NCBI RefSeq assembly: GCF_918797505.1
Contig: NC_092795.1
Span: forward strand, 34,335,131-34,399,130
Direction of reading: 5' to 3'
Origin: Bemisia tabaci
Lineage: Eukaryota > Arthropoda > Insecta > Hemiptera > Aleyrodidae
Length of the DNA: 64,000 bases
In this document: piece by piece, positions 10,647 to 22,500 of the stretch
How the letters are laid out: each line of letters starts with the position of its first letter
How positions within the stretch are numbered: position 1 is the stretch's first letter
Made by a program: the position numbers and the translations under genes
Notes under the pieces: generated by a model
What the model was told of the DNA's origin: nothing
The model's input: only the letters and a program-made list of their open reading frames with translations
The model's database searches: none

Positions 10647-11603
10647 CCCTAGTAAAAATTGGCGATAGGAGCTGCGCTTCAAAATACCATAGGAATTCTT
10701 TTAGCCGGCTAAAGAAGGCAATAGAAAATCATATAACTGGCTGTAGAAAGCGGAGCAAATCATATAGCCGGGCTGTACGAAGCGATAAAAAAGTATGCAG
10801 CCGGGCTATAGTTCCTATCGCCGGGCTTTACACTTTATCGTCATCGGCTATAATAGGCTATAAGAAATTGTGTAGAAATTCGTGTGCTTTGGAAATCATT
10901 AAGTTTGATACGGAACCACCATAATATTCACAAAACACACATTATATTTTCCGTTAATACATATTTTTTTTTTTCATCAATTAAAATTAAAATAATCCAT
11001 ACAGGATGTGCAAACATTTCAAAATCATGAGTTGAAAAACGCTGACTCCGCAAGATTATATTGGAGCCTAACACAGCGGAGCGGCGCGCGGCGTGCTGCC
11101 AGCGATAAGCGCGCACCAGCGCCTACAAACCTAACAGGGATACTTCACGCATTGCCGCAATGCGTGAAGTATTCCTGTTAGGTTTGTAGGCGCTAAGGCG
11201 CTTTTCGCGCTGGCTGCCCGCCCGCCACGCCGTAGCCCACCGCTGCGCTTGAAGCAACTATTTCACCCCAGAGGTATTGCACACTATCATACGAAATTGA
11301 AGGCGCTCCAACATATTAGGAATGGCAGGCATCCTTCAAAAGTACGAAGCTTTCCTCGCAAATTAAATCAAGATACTGCGGCCCAAAAATAGAGCGGTAG
11401 TTCAAAAACTCACTAAGTCCTAGCATCCGTAATTAGTAACATTTAGCATACACTTTATCGCCTGGCTGTTGCTCAATCGCCATCAGCTATAAAAGGCCAT
11501 AAGAAATTGTGCAGCCGGCTATAGAAGCTATTGAAAATCTTACAGCCGGCTTTAGGTCTATGGTATTTTGGAACACAGATTCTACTGCCAATTTTTACCA
11601 GGG
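10647..11603. mobile_element. Family B element, copy 2
   Basis: It has the same ends (left end CCCTAGTAAAAATTGGC), TSD TG (10645-10646 and 11604-11605) and central hairpin (about 11120-11191). It is 957 bp long. Confidence 0.82.
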
Positions 11604-11804
11604 TGACTGTACGTCATCAAATATATCATCGCTTCGGGATGGTTTCTAAGTAAGCTGAAACATAAGCGGGGTGGTCGAATACGTCCAAGTTTTTCTCGCA
11701 GTCAAGATCTCTCGCATTTTGAGGGTCATAAACCGATCGAAAATTTAGAAACCCCGGGTTTTTATCAGTGAAGTGCCTTTGAGAATTTGAGGAAGACCAA
11801 GGAC

Positions 11805-12124
11805 CAGAGACAAGAGACCCAAATCTCGGCTATGGTGGAAGCTTTTACTTTCGGGACTTCAACATTAAAGTGTTGACTTACCCTCATGGTTGATGCTCAA
11901 CAACGTGTCGGCAGTTTCGTTTTGCAAGCAAGCCGAAGTTTGGGAAACTTGTTTGGCACATGACGTCACCCGCAGCTCATTATCCACCGCGTAGGTAGGT
12001 CAACAGCCGAAAAAAGAGTGATGACTGTTGCCCCTTTATAATTGTCCATAAGGAAGTGTTGAGTCCCCGAAAGTAAAAGCTTCCACCTTTCACCAAGAGG
12101 CCATTGGAGGGTCTCTTGTTTCTG
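11805..12124 (+). mobile_element. hAT-type MITE, family C, copy 3
   Basis: The ends are CAGAGACAAGAGACCC and GGTCTCTTGTTTCTG. The 8-bp TSD has diverged: CCAAGGAC (11797-11804) versus CCGAGGAT (12125-12132). Confidence 0.75.
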
Positions 12125-12132
12125 CCGAGGAT

Positions 12133-12975
12133 TCAGAGTAGTCAAAAATCCTAGAAAGATCTGTTGAGCATGAGCAACCGCACTAAGTATGTCAATCATG
12201 TTCAACTATTTCATGGGATTCAACCACGATTCTATAACGCATGCAACCCACGCATCATTGTTTTTCGAATCGCGCTCAATGACTGGAATGATGCGGTGAA
12301 AATCGTGGGCATTTCAACGGTGGTGCACATGAACAGCAAGAGCACACCATTGATCCACTTCCACTTCGGGTCGAATCACGTCTTGGGTCCTTTTCTCGTT
12401 GGCGATTACTGCTGAATCATTCCTGCCCATCGAGCGCAGCGCAGCGTCACCTCAAGTTTTTATACTTGCGCCTAGTGGATTTTTTTTAAAAGTTGGTTCC
12501 CCTCCTCGGTGTTTGCTTGAAAACACATAGGAAGATGAAGATGTGGCCCACTTGCAATTTTTTGCGGGCCCTCGAGGAACCCGGATGAAGATGCCCCTCA
12601 AAAACGGATCTCATCATGATTCGTGGAAATGTTGCGGTTTTCTTCTTATCCCTCCTCATTTCTCTCTCCAGTTAATCTATACTACTCTTGGAATTTAATG
12701 ACACAATCACCCGCTATTAGTTTCCGGTCATTAATTTCCATGATGCAGCATGAAAGTAGTCGTATTTTCTTTCTGTACCGATGACGTTCATCTCTGACCT
12801 TGTTTTTATGAAAGCGAGTGTCATCAAACTGTCAGTCTATTCAACTAGGGCAAGAAACAAATGTTTTATTACCATATCATGCTATCAACGGGAAATTTTT
12901 GTCGTTAATTACATCGAATGGAACAGACGCGGACCCTAGGGGGTCCTTGCTAAACCCTCTTTCTTTCTGGGATGA
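12133..12975. other. Intergenic, nothing recognised
   Basis: A short ORF at 12164-12415 looks like chance coding. No repeats with clear ends are visible. Confidence 0.3.
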
Positions 12976-13312
12976 TGAAGAAATAAGAGAGAGAAAAGAA
13001 AATATAGAAATAATAGAGAATAAAGAATAGAAAGAAATAAGAGAAAGAAAAGAATAGAAATAAATAAGAGAAAAAATAAAAGAAAGAAATGAGAAAGAGA
13101 GAGAAAAGAAAATAAGGAAATCAGAGAGAAAAGAAGAGAAAGTAATAAGAGAGAGAAGAGCATAGAAAAAAATAAGAGAAAAAAAGAAAGGAATGAAAGA
13201 AGAGAAGAGAGAGAAAGTAAAAGAAAATATAAAAATGAGATAGAGAGAAAAGTAAAGAAAGAAATGAGAGAGAAAAAAATGATAGAAAGAAGAGAGAGAA
13301 AAGAAAGAAGGA
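12976..13312 (+). repeat. Purine-rich low-complexity tract
   Basis: For about 335 bp the plus strand is almost wholly A and G, with irregular AAGAAAGAAATGAGAGAG units. The long Ser/Phe/Leu-rich minus-strand ORFs over it are an artefact of this composition. Confidence 0.9.
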
Positions 13313-14363
13313 GCAGCAGCCAACTACCAAACAAATTCTGTGTAAAATTTTGACAAGGAAGTCGTGTCTTTTAGTACGGTACAAATAGTTTTTATATGCG
13401 CTCAGCGATTGATGCTTACGTGATAACCATAGACAAATTATTTCTCCGGTCTTTACCTTGTAGCAGGCGATTCTTTTTTCCCTCATTCCTTTTTTTCAAT
13501 TTGTCGGTTCAGGTTAGCCTCCAAAAACTATATTCCACGAATCCCATGCTTAACATCAGTCAGATCTAGGCCCACAAATTATTGTGGTGAAGCTGCTATA
13601 GCGGGCGGCACGGTTCATGAGAATGCGAGGATCTTGCGCCCTCGTCACCATTCTCATGGCCTCTTTATTCCGTCTGGGTGTTAATTATTTTTCGAGGAGA
13701 CTGTATTCACATACCAATCCTGCCGTCGACGACTTGCCCCATGCCCGTCTCATCCGGAAGCTAGTCCGAGTGAGATTATTTCAATTCTAATTATTCCTAT
13801 AATGGGCCAGTTGAGAAGATTTCATTTTTCAAATTGTTCTCTCCCTTCCCTTCCCCGCAATAGAAGTCGCTACCTCAGACCAAAAACTTAGAAAATCCTC
13901 CTTTAAGCCAGATATTCACTCTGATTTAATCTTCTACGTGGGATTGGTGACATCGTGGCCTCCTAGCTAGAGTACCTTTATTGGGAGAGTATGGGCAACT
14001 CGAAAATTTGGAGGTTAGGTTTGATCAGGTCATGTAGCTTTTGGGTCCAAAAAGGCAGCCAACATATGGACTCGAATTATCCAGTGGTCCTAATTTAAAC
14101 TCCGAGAGTAGATACTGATCAAACATTATTAAAGAACGTACAAAACTTTGATTTCGCATACATTTTCTCAGTTTCAAAGTCTTAGTCCTTACACATGCTT
14201 GGCTACAATGCGCTGTTGGCCCTGTTGATTAATCGCTCAAATGAATAGGTTGGCAGCAGCACTTTTCTAGTGATTTTCGTTATTCACGTTGTTGCCCTTT
14301 TGGGCCCTACCAAGAGCTACATAAATCGAGTTTTCCATACTCCTCCTATAACGGTACTCTACT
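13313..14363. other. Intergenic, nothing recognised
   Basis: This is unique-looking sequence with no long ORF. GC is ordinary. Confidence 0.3.
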
Positions 14364-14369
14364 CCTAGC

Positions 14370-14667
14370 CAAGGTGTCTACAAGTCCAATATTTCCGGAA
14401 AGTCCGGAAATAGTACTGATCTTATAAGGGCGGTCCGAAAGTACTGTAAAAGTGCAGAAATTCCGCAAGAAAGTCCGGAATTTTTGTCATTTTTGTAGCA
14501 ATGTGAGCGAGACATTCAAATTTTTGAAATGTTTTCAATTTCGTCAAATGAAGGCCCTGAAAAGTACTGAATTTTACTGTTGAACAGGTACTGCATTTCT
14601 TGGGAATGTACTGAAAAAGTACCGTATAAGTACCGATTTTTGGCCAGCTGTTTTAGTAGACATTCTG
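14370..14667 (+). mobile_element. Family F element, copy 1
   Basis: The left end CAAGGTGTCTACAAGTCC and right end TTTTAGTAGACATTCTG are inverted. CCTAGC flanks both sides (14364-14369 and 14668-14673). The interior repeats AAAGTACTGAA and TCCGGAA motifs. Confidence 0.65.
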
Positions 14668-14673
14668 CCTAGC

Positions 14674-15392
14674 TGAAAAGGTTGGCAGCACCGAGTAAGT
14701 TTCGCTAGTCATAGAATCCAGGTTTTTAAGGGTCTATTTGAAATCGGAATCTATTTTTTGAACACATGAACAATGCAAATCCGCAAACGATGAAAATCGA
14801 ACATTTTTTTGGAAAATTTTGAAAACGTCACGGCAATGACGGCATGTTGGATATTTCTCATAATTACAACCGCAAAAATGGAAGAAATCGATTTCAAGGA
14901 AAAGCCAGGCTAATTTTAAGTCGAAGACGACTCGATTCATTATAATCGATCTTTTTTTTTTGGAAAATGGCCATCGCTAGACGCACGTCTAGCGTGCCGC
15001 GTCCTTGCGTGTAGTGGCTGGCGACGCGGGACTCAGGACAATTTGTCGCTAGATAATGCAGAAAAATGGTGACTTTAGTCAATTTAAACTCAAATGATTT
15101 ATACACATATCGCACAATTTGGCAACTTTCTCCGGGAGTTGGCGCTTGACTCGGCGCGCGTGCGAGTATGATTCCTTTCGTTTCGTCTCGCGTCGGGCAT
15201 CCCTCGTTGTGCGTTTCGCGTTGCGTGGATACCTTCCTTTCACTGTATTCACCGTATTCGCCGATTCCTCGCAACAAAGGTAATTTGAGCACTCATTGAG
15301 CAATCGCCGCTCTCAACTCGGATTACATTTAAAGTGAATCCATTTTCATTTCTAGTACCACCCGCACCCGCGGCCATCTATTGCTCCTCGGC
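14674..15392. other. Intergenic, possible 5' region of Cad87A
   Basis: 15130-15260 is moderately GC-rich. Because the exon at 16541 needs an upstream exon, a non-coding first exon and promoter could lie here or further left. I see no decisive TATA box or initiator. Confidence 0.25.
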
Positions 15393-15573
15393 AGAGACAA
15401 GACCCCTCCACTAACCTCTTGGCGACCGGTGGTAGCTTTTACTTTCGGGGATTCAACAATTCCTTATGGAAAATTATATGGGAGCAACAGTCATCGTCCT
15501 AATTTCGGCTGTTGACCTACCCCTATGGTGGCTGATGAGCGTCGGGTGACGTCATGAGCCAAACAAGTTCCCC
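15393..15573 (-). mobile_element. Family C MITE, reverse orientation, truncated
   Basis: It starts CAGAGACAAGACCCCTCCACT and continues as the reverse complement of the family C right half. It breaks off at CAAACAAGTTCCCC, where the 306-bp tandem repeat begins. Confidence 0.7.
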
Positions 15574-15574
15574 A

Positions 15575-16419
15575 TGCGCTCCAGCCTGAAGTGTATTCAG
15601 CAAATGAGTAGTTTTTATAGGAGGATTGAAAACAAACAAATGGTAGGAAATAAAACATAATAATAGGAACTATGCAAAACGATAATCCGGGTATCGGAAC
15701 TTGGCTGTTTTGAAAACGCCTTCAAATGCGGCGTGATACCTCACGCATTCCGGAGAGTTCAAATAGTTGTATCATTGCGCCTTAGAAATGCGACGGAAGA
15801 TTACAATCGAAATAGCCTTATACACGCTGGCTTTGTCGATTTCCTTTAACATTTTTGCAGTGGTGAATGCATAGCTAAAATGCGCTCCAGCCAGAAGTGT
15901 ATTCAGCAAATGAGTAGTTTTTATAGGAGGATTGAAAACAAACAAATGGTAGGAAATGAAACATAATAAGAGGAACTATGCAAAACGATAATCCGGGTAT
16001 CGGAACTTGGCTGTTTTGAAAACGCCTTCAAATGCGGCGTGATACCTCACGCGTTCCGGAGAGTTCAAATAGTTGTATCATTGCGCCTTAGAAATGCGAC
16101 GGAAGATTACAATCGAAATAGCCTTATACACGCTGGCTTTGTCGATTTCCTTTGACATATTTGCAGTGGTGAATGCATAGCTGAAGTGCGCTCCAGCCAG
16201 GAGTGTATTCAGCAAATGAGTAGTTTTTATAGGAGGATTGAAAACAAACAAATGGTAGGAAATAAAACATAATCATAGTAACCATGCAAAACGATCATCC
16301 GGGTATCGGAACTTGGCTGTTTTGAAAACGCCTTCAAATGCGGCGTGATACCTCACGCATTCCGAAGAGTTCAAATAGTTGTATCATTGCGCCGTAGAAA
16401 TGCGACGGAAGATTACAAT
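15575..16419 (+). repeat. 306-bp tandem repeat, about 2.8 copies, upstream of Cad87A exon 1
   Basis: TGCGCTCCAGCC starts at 15575, 15881 and 16187, an exact period of 306 bp both times. The third copy ends at GAAGATTACAA (16419). Copies differ by only a few bases. The array ends 121 bp before the exon at 16541. Confidence 0.93.
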
Positions 16420-16540
16420 AAATTGTGACTTATTGTTGGTGATTCCTCGACTTGGCCCGAACTTCTTTTTCAGGTTACACTCGTCCCTGAAGTTTGTATC
16501 GCATCCTCGTGAACTAATCGTTTTTGTTCCATTGTTTCAG

Positions 16541-16597
16541 GTCTGACGCTTAAAATGGAATGGACGGCTGTCGCTCTGCTCGTGACCTTGATTCACT
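16541..16597 (+). CDS. Cad87A: Cad87A exon with start codon and signal peptide
   Basis: A pyrimidine-rich acceptor ends in AG at 16540, so this exon is internal and 16541-16554 is 5' UTR. At least one upstream non-coding exon must exist, which I could not locate. Coding runs 16555-16597 (43 nt, phase 1) up to the donor GTAAGT. It encodes the hydrophobic leader MEWTAVALLVTLIH. The next exon completes it with YGSC just before the mature N-terminus NQPPVF, so a cleavage site near residue 18 is likely. Confidence 0.88.
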
Positions 16598-19500
16598 GTA
16601 AGTATCCAAATTTGTGTTTACATCGCTTTGTCATCGTCCATTCTTCATATATTATTTCTAATTTTAGGGACTTAATATTTGTTTCTAAACTGCCGCTTAT
16701 AACTTACGCGAGGTCACACGGCTGCCTCAATAAGAGAGCAGGGCGCAGAATGTTCACGAACTAACGATCGATCGGTCGTTCGCAAACTGCGTAGAGGGAA
16801 AATTGCGTAGGCTACGACTTTGAATAGTGGATGATGTAAAATTTAATGAGTTATGATAAAAATGCGCTCCATTTTTGCTTACACTTTCAGACGTTGTGTA
16901 CGGCTGTGCGCCGACTGCCCTACCCTACACATTTCCAAACAGCGCGCGTACATCGGAACTTAGCGCGATTCGCAAGTCAAGACTTCAGGAATCGAGCCTC
17001 GAGAGGGGGACTAGAATCGGTCGAGACAGATGGTGTGATGCTTGAAGTATGCGTACGGTTTTGCAGGCGCTACCCGCGATCGTTTTTCGCGCATGCAATG
17101 TGTCCAAAGTTTCGGAAATGTCCTTCCGTAAGATGAGGTCCCTCTTTACAAATCCGGGCACAATTATTAAGCAACAGAAATTTCTCGCCTGTTTACACTA
17201 TTGAAAAAGATCTTGGTCTCTTTTCCGCTGACTCAGAGATTTTAGTGTAGAGTAGATGAATTGGATGCTTGGGAAAAATTAAATTGCTGATTTAACAATT
17301 TTGTAGTAAAAAAAATGTATATTTTACAATTAAGATAATGCTAATTTTACCATCCCCCTGGTTAAATTAGCTTTCCAGCTAATGGAGAATTTGCACGCAA
17401 ATTTTTATCGCTTCATCTAAAAGTGCCTAAAGAGCTAATTTCGCAGTATTTTGTATGATTTTTTCCGGCTATGGGAAATAGTATAAAAATAGATTTTAAA
17501 GTGAGAAATTGTGCCGCCTAGCAACGTCAACTGGCGGCATTTCCCACTTAAACGCATGTATTTATGCAGATTAAATCATTTTGTCATATCTCCTCCAATA
17601 ATTGTCCAATTTATGAACCAGGGGTATCCTCGTGCTCGCAGCTCACTTGGTAGCGTCCATTCAAACACAGGTTTCATCAAATTTCAGACACCTGCAAATG
17701 GAGATGTTGCATGTGTGAGGAATTTGTGATTTGACTACTGATTTTTATGTAAAAGTTCGTGAGAAATACGATGGTGCCACTGGTTCTCTCTGAAATCAAC
17801 TCTCAAGCTCAAAAAAAGCTCTCAAGTTGAGGCCAAAATGGAGAGGATATCCCACGCTACCCTGAGAGTCCACCTCTACATCAAAACAAACTCTCCATGC
17901 AAAGATAGGGAGCAAATACATTGACAGGGCTGCCCCCTTATTTGAGGACTCCACAACTGAAGACACGGCAACCCTGCTAATGTATTTATACTCCCTTTCT
18001 TTGCATGGAGAGTTTGTCTTGATGTAGAGGTGGACTCTCGGGATAGCGTGGGATATCCCCTCCGTTTTGGCCTCAACTTGAGAGCTTTTTTTGAGCTTGG
18101 GAGTTGATTTCAGAGAAAACCAGTGGCACCATCGTGTTTCTCGCAAACTTTTACATAAGAATTAGTAGTACATACATACATACATATGAGTCGCTTTACA
18201 GCACTCCCTCGCGCTCTACGACTCCTAACCTCCACTGCTCTCTTTCAAACCACAAATCTTGGGAGATTGAGCACCTTAACAGTTCCGCTTCAATCCCTTC
18301 CCTCCAACCTTTCATTGGGCGCCCTCTGCGTCTTCTCCCAGGAGGAACCCAGTCAAGGACCTTCTTCGGCAACCTGTCTCCTGCCATTATCTGGACATGA
18401 CCATACCAAATGAGTTGTTTTTTCAGAATTAGTAGTCAAATCGCAAATTCCTCACACATGCAACATCTCCATTCTCCATTGTCCTTTTTTTCGATTGATT
18501 TTAGCCTTGTTTCCCGTCCCCCCCCCCCTTGATTTTCTCCTCCTCTCCCTTACTGCATGCTCTCGTTTTGACCATCTGTGTGATTCCTAAGGGTTAGGGT
18601 CTCCATGGGACCCGCGTGAATACTTTCTCTGAGATACACTCTAGTTGGCTGTTGGCGAGGGATCAAGGCATCGGATCGGGAATTGAGCCGAGGGAGCGTG
18701 GCGGTGAGGTATCGGAGCAGGCGGTTGCGGTTGCGGCCCCCGATTATTTATCGGCCGCGCGCAGTCCATAAAGCTTTCCGACCTAGCGGCGTCGGTGTCG
18801 GCGGGGCGGGGGCCGGGTGGCGGCGGTGGGATAGCGGGGCGCCGGGACGCGCTCCTGCGAAACAATAGAAAGTTGCGCCAAATGCCGCGCCGCGCCGCGA
18901 CGCCACTGTTGCGGTCGTGGCCGCCCCGGCCTCGTCCGTCGCGTCGCTCCTTTATAACCCACACCTCCCGTTGCCGGACTGGACCAACGCTCTGCATTAT
19001 TGTCAGATAATCCTGAAAATCCAGCACATTTCCCCTTGAGTCCCTTCACAGCACTGGAAAAAAACACATTGGATCTAGAGTCCAGACTCTTAAAAACATC
19101 GACAAGAAAAAATACTCTCGATTCAATCGGATTTTTGCTTAAATCAAGAACCAAGCCTCTTAATTTGAGCGGATTTACTTTTGATTTCAGCAAAAATCTG
19201 ATTGAATCAAGAGTATTTTTTCTTGTCGATGTTTTTAAGAGTCTGGACTCTAGATCCAATGTGTTTTTTTTTTTTTTTTTTCCAGTGTCCTCTCATAGGA
19301 AGGGTTGAGACAACGCGGCTCATGGCTGTCACAAACGCGAATACAGATTATACATCAACAGGCAGTGTTCGAAACTCACCTTTGAGTTTTAGGAGCCATG
19401 TGCCGGATCAAGCCGGATTATTAGGCGCCGTTGAAGATTTTTTAGGGGCCAAATTGACTTTTTGCCTCTATATTACGGCGCATTTAGTGAAAAGTTAGAC

Positions 19501-22500
19501 GCAAGATGTTTTCGTAACAGAACTAGTAAGTAGCTGTAACTCGGAGAAGACAAAAGCACGAAGGATGAAGTCGTGAGGAATAGAAAAAGCTTTCACTTGT
19601 AGTGCTGAAAATTTCGAATAATCACCTAATATGAAAATTCAGATTTTTAGGGGCCACGTTGGCGCAGAGCCATCATTTTTTAGGCGCCATGGCCGATTTT
19701 TTAGGCGCATTTGGCGCGTTGGCGCCTGTGAGTTTCGAACACTGCCAACAGGGTGTCTACAAGTCCGGAAATAGTACTGATTTTTTCAGAGCGGTCCGGA
19801 AGCACTGAATAAGTGCGGAAATTCCGCAAATAGGCCCGGAATTTTTTAAATTTTTTTTGTCATTTTTGTCGCAATTTGAGCGAGCAATTCAATTTTTTTA
19901 AATTTTTCGAATTTTGTCAGCTGGAGGTACTGAAAATGTACTGAACTTTTCCGCTGAGGATGTACTGAATTTTGGCGTAGTTAACTAGTCGTTCCATTTT
20001 TGGGTAAAGTTTAAAAGTACAACCAGTAACAAAGGTACCGCTTGGTTCGATTTCTGAAGGGTAGATGAAGACAGGTGTCGATTCACATTAAAATATCGCC
20101 CAAGATCAAAGTTCCATCCTGGCGCAAATGGAAGAACCTGTATTGCGTAATCGCATCGTGGTTCCGTGGTGGTGCATCAGGAGGCCTTGGAACTGTGCGT
20201 CTGGGGCTTACCATCATTTCTAGTGACGAAATCTTGAGCATGGGAAGAGGAAACTGCTTGTCGCCCGCCAGATGTCACAGTGACACACTGTCGTCGCATA
20301 TGCGGTGTCACAATCGTCCAGTGTTGTGGCGTGAATGATCGGCTATCGATATTTCTCCATTTGAAGCTGTAGTAAAGAATCGATTATCAAGGTGTTCGCT
20401 GCGAACACCTTGATAATCGATCCTTTTCCATAGGTTCAAATGGCAGATCAATCGATACATCGCAAAGCACGCCACGCCACTGCAATCGTCGTTGCCGGTT
20501 AGTCTTCCGAACGATTTTGATAAAGGGTTCGAACTTGACTATGCCGTTTAGAGGGTAGAATCTTATTTGAACGGGATTACTCGAAGAAGGGGCGTACCGC
20601 TAAATCTTCAAAATTTGAGTTTTTAACGGAAGACTATTCTTTATCTTAACCAAGCGATTCTACCAAAATTGCTCTTTAATCGTCGTTTAACATTGAATAT
20701 CCGTCTCCGTGGAAAAAGAGCATAATTTTTGAGCCACCTCTCCCAGCGGTCAGGGAGATTCCAAAGGTGGAAGCGGGTGGTTGCAATGGACAAAGGTAAC
20801 GGACCCATCTGAAATGTACCTATCATGCCTAAGAGTTTTTTCCCCGTTTTCGGAGAATGAAGTTTTTTATAAACAAAACGATCGTATCCCCCAAATGTAA
20901 TCCGTTTGCGATTGCGTTGTGTCCAGAACGGCAGTACCCCGGTAAAAATTGGCGATAAGAGCTGCGTTTCAAAATACCATAGGAATTCTTATAGCCGGCT
21001 AAAGAAGGCTACAGAAAATCATATAGCTGGCTGTAGAATGCGGAGAAAATTATACGGCCGGGCTATACGAAGCGATAAAAAAGTATGCAGCCGGGCTATA
21101 GTTCCTATCGCCGGGCTTTACACTTTATCGCCTGACTGTTGCTTTTTCGCCATCGATTATAAAAGGCTATAAGAAATTGTGTAGAAATTTGTGTGCTTTG
21201 GAAATTATTAAGTTTGATACGGAACCACCTTAATATTTACAAAACACACGTTATATTTTTCTTTAATAATATTTTTTTTCATCAATTAAAACGAGAATAA
21301 TCCATACAGGATGTGCAAACATTTCAAAATCATGAGTTGAATAACGCTGACTCCGCCAGATTAAATATTAGAGCCTAACACAAAGCGGAGCGGCGACGCA
21401 CTGGCGCCTACAAACCTAACAGGGATACTTCACGCATTGCGCAACGCGTGAAGTATCCCTGTTAGGTTTGTAGGCGCCAATGCGCGTTTAGCGCTGGCTG
21501 CCCGCCTGCCGCACCGCAGCGTGCCACGGACGGCGGTTGAAGCAACTATTTCACACCAGAGGTATTGCCCAGTATCATATACGAAACTGAAGGCGCTCTA
21601 ATATATTAGGAATGGCAGGCATCCATCAAAAGTATGGAGCTTTCCTCGCAAAATAAATCAAGATACTACGGCCCAAAAAGAGAACAGTGGTCCAAAAACT
21701 CACTGAGTCCTAGCATCCGTAATTAGTGACGTTTAGCATACACTTGATCGCCTGGCTGTGAGTTGCTTAATCGCCATCGGCTATAAAAGGCTATAAGAAA
21801 TTGTGTAGCCGGCTATAGAAGCTATTGGAAATCTTACAGCCGGCCGTAGGTCTATGGTATTTTGGAACACAGATTCTACTGCCAATTTTTACCAGGGTAA
21901 AGTATCTGAAGGATACCAGGAGCCATCATAGTTGGTTTTAGTCGGTAAAATACAGTCGTGACCCATGGAAAAATGAACGGAGTTAGAGACGCACCAGGTC
22001 ACATCTCGTTTAAACTGAGAAACATAACTTTACGGTTTTATCCTTCCATAAGACTTGATGTCCAGGACGAGGTGACGGCTATTCCCATGTCCGCGATATT
22101 TTATCTCAACTTGAACTTCCAACAGGAGAAAATCCCCCTCTCGTTTGATTCAAAAACTATTCTAATTTATTTTTTCCCCCCAAAATTGGACCCGGTGAAC
22201 TGACGCGGGATCTTGATGAGCGGCGCCGGCCGGCGCTACGTCGATTCGCCACGCGCTCGCGCAGCACAGTGGGGCGAAATAACCAGAGAAATCGGACGTG
22301 AAATTTTTGACGAAAACTGCAAATCCTCGTGTTTATCTCGTTAAATCATTAATTTCAAAAGGCGGCTCGTGAAGAAATTTGTTCGGGAAAACCGATGGGG
22401 CGACTTTTAAACTCATGCGTTTCGTAGTAACGGTGATAGGTCAAAACGTCCAAAAAAAATGTCTAAAAGTCAAAATGTCCAAACCCTGAATGCCCAAAAA

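Noticed and set aside
12877..13486. Long Ser/Phe/Leu-rich minus-strand ORFs
   Set aside because: They are produced by the polypurine tract. Three frames are open at once, which shows composition and not coding.
15575..16419. CRISPR-like or regulatory spacer array
   Set aside because: The repeat is a plain 306-bp tandem duplication without distinct spacers, in a eukaryotic genome.
18641..19259. ORFs of up to 158 codons on both strands
   Set aside because: They lie over a CpG-rich patch and a palindromic MITE. They overlap in several frames and have no domain.
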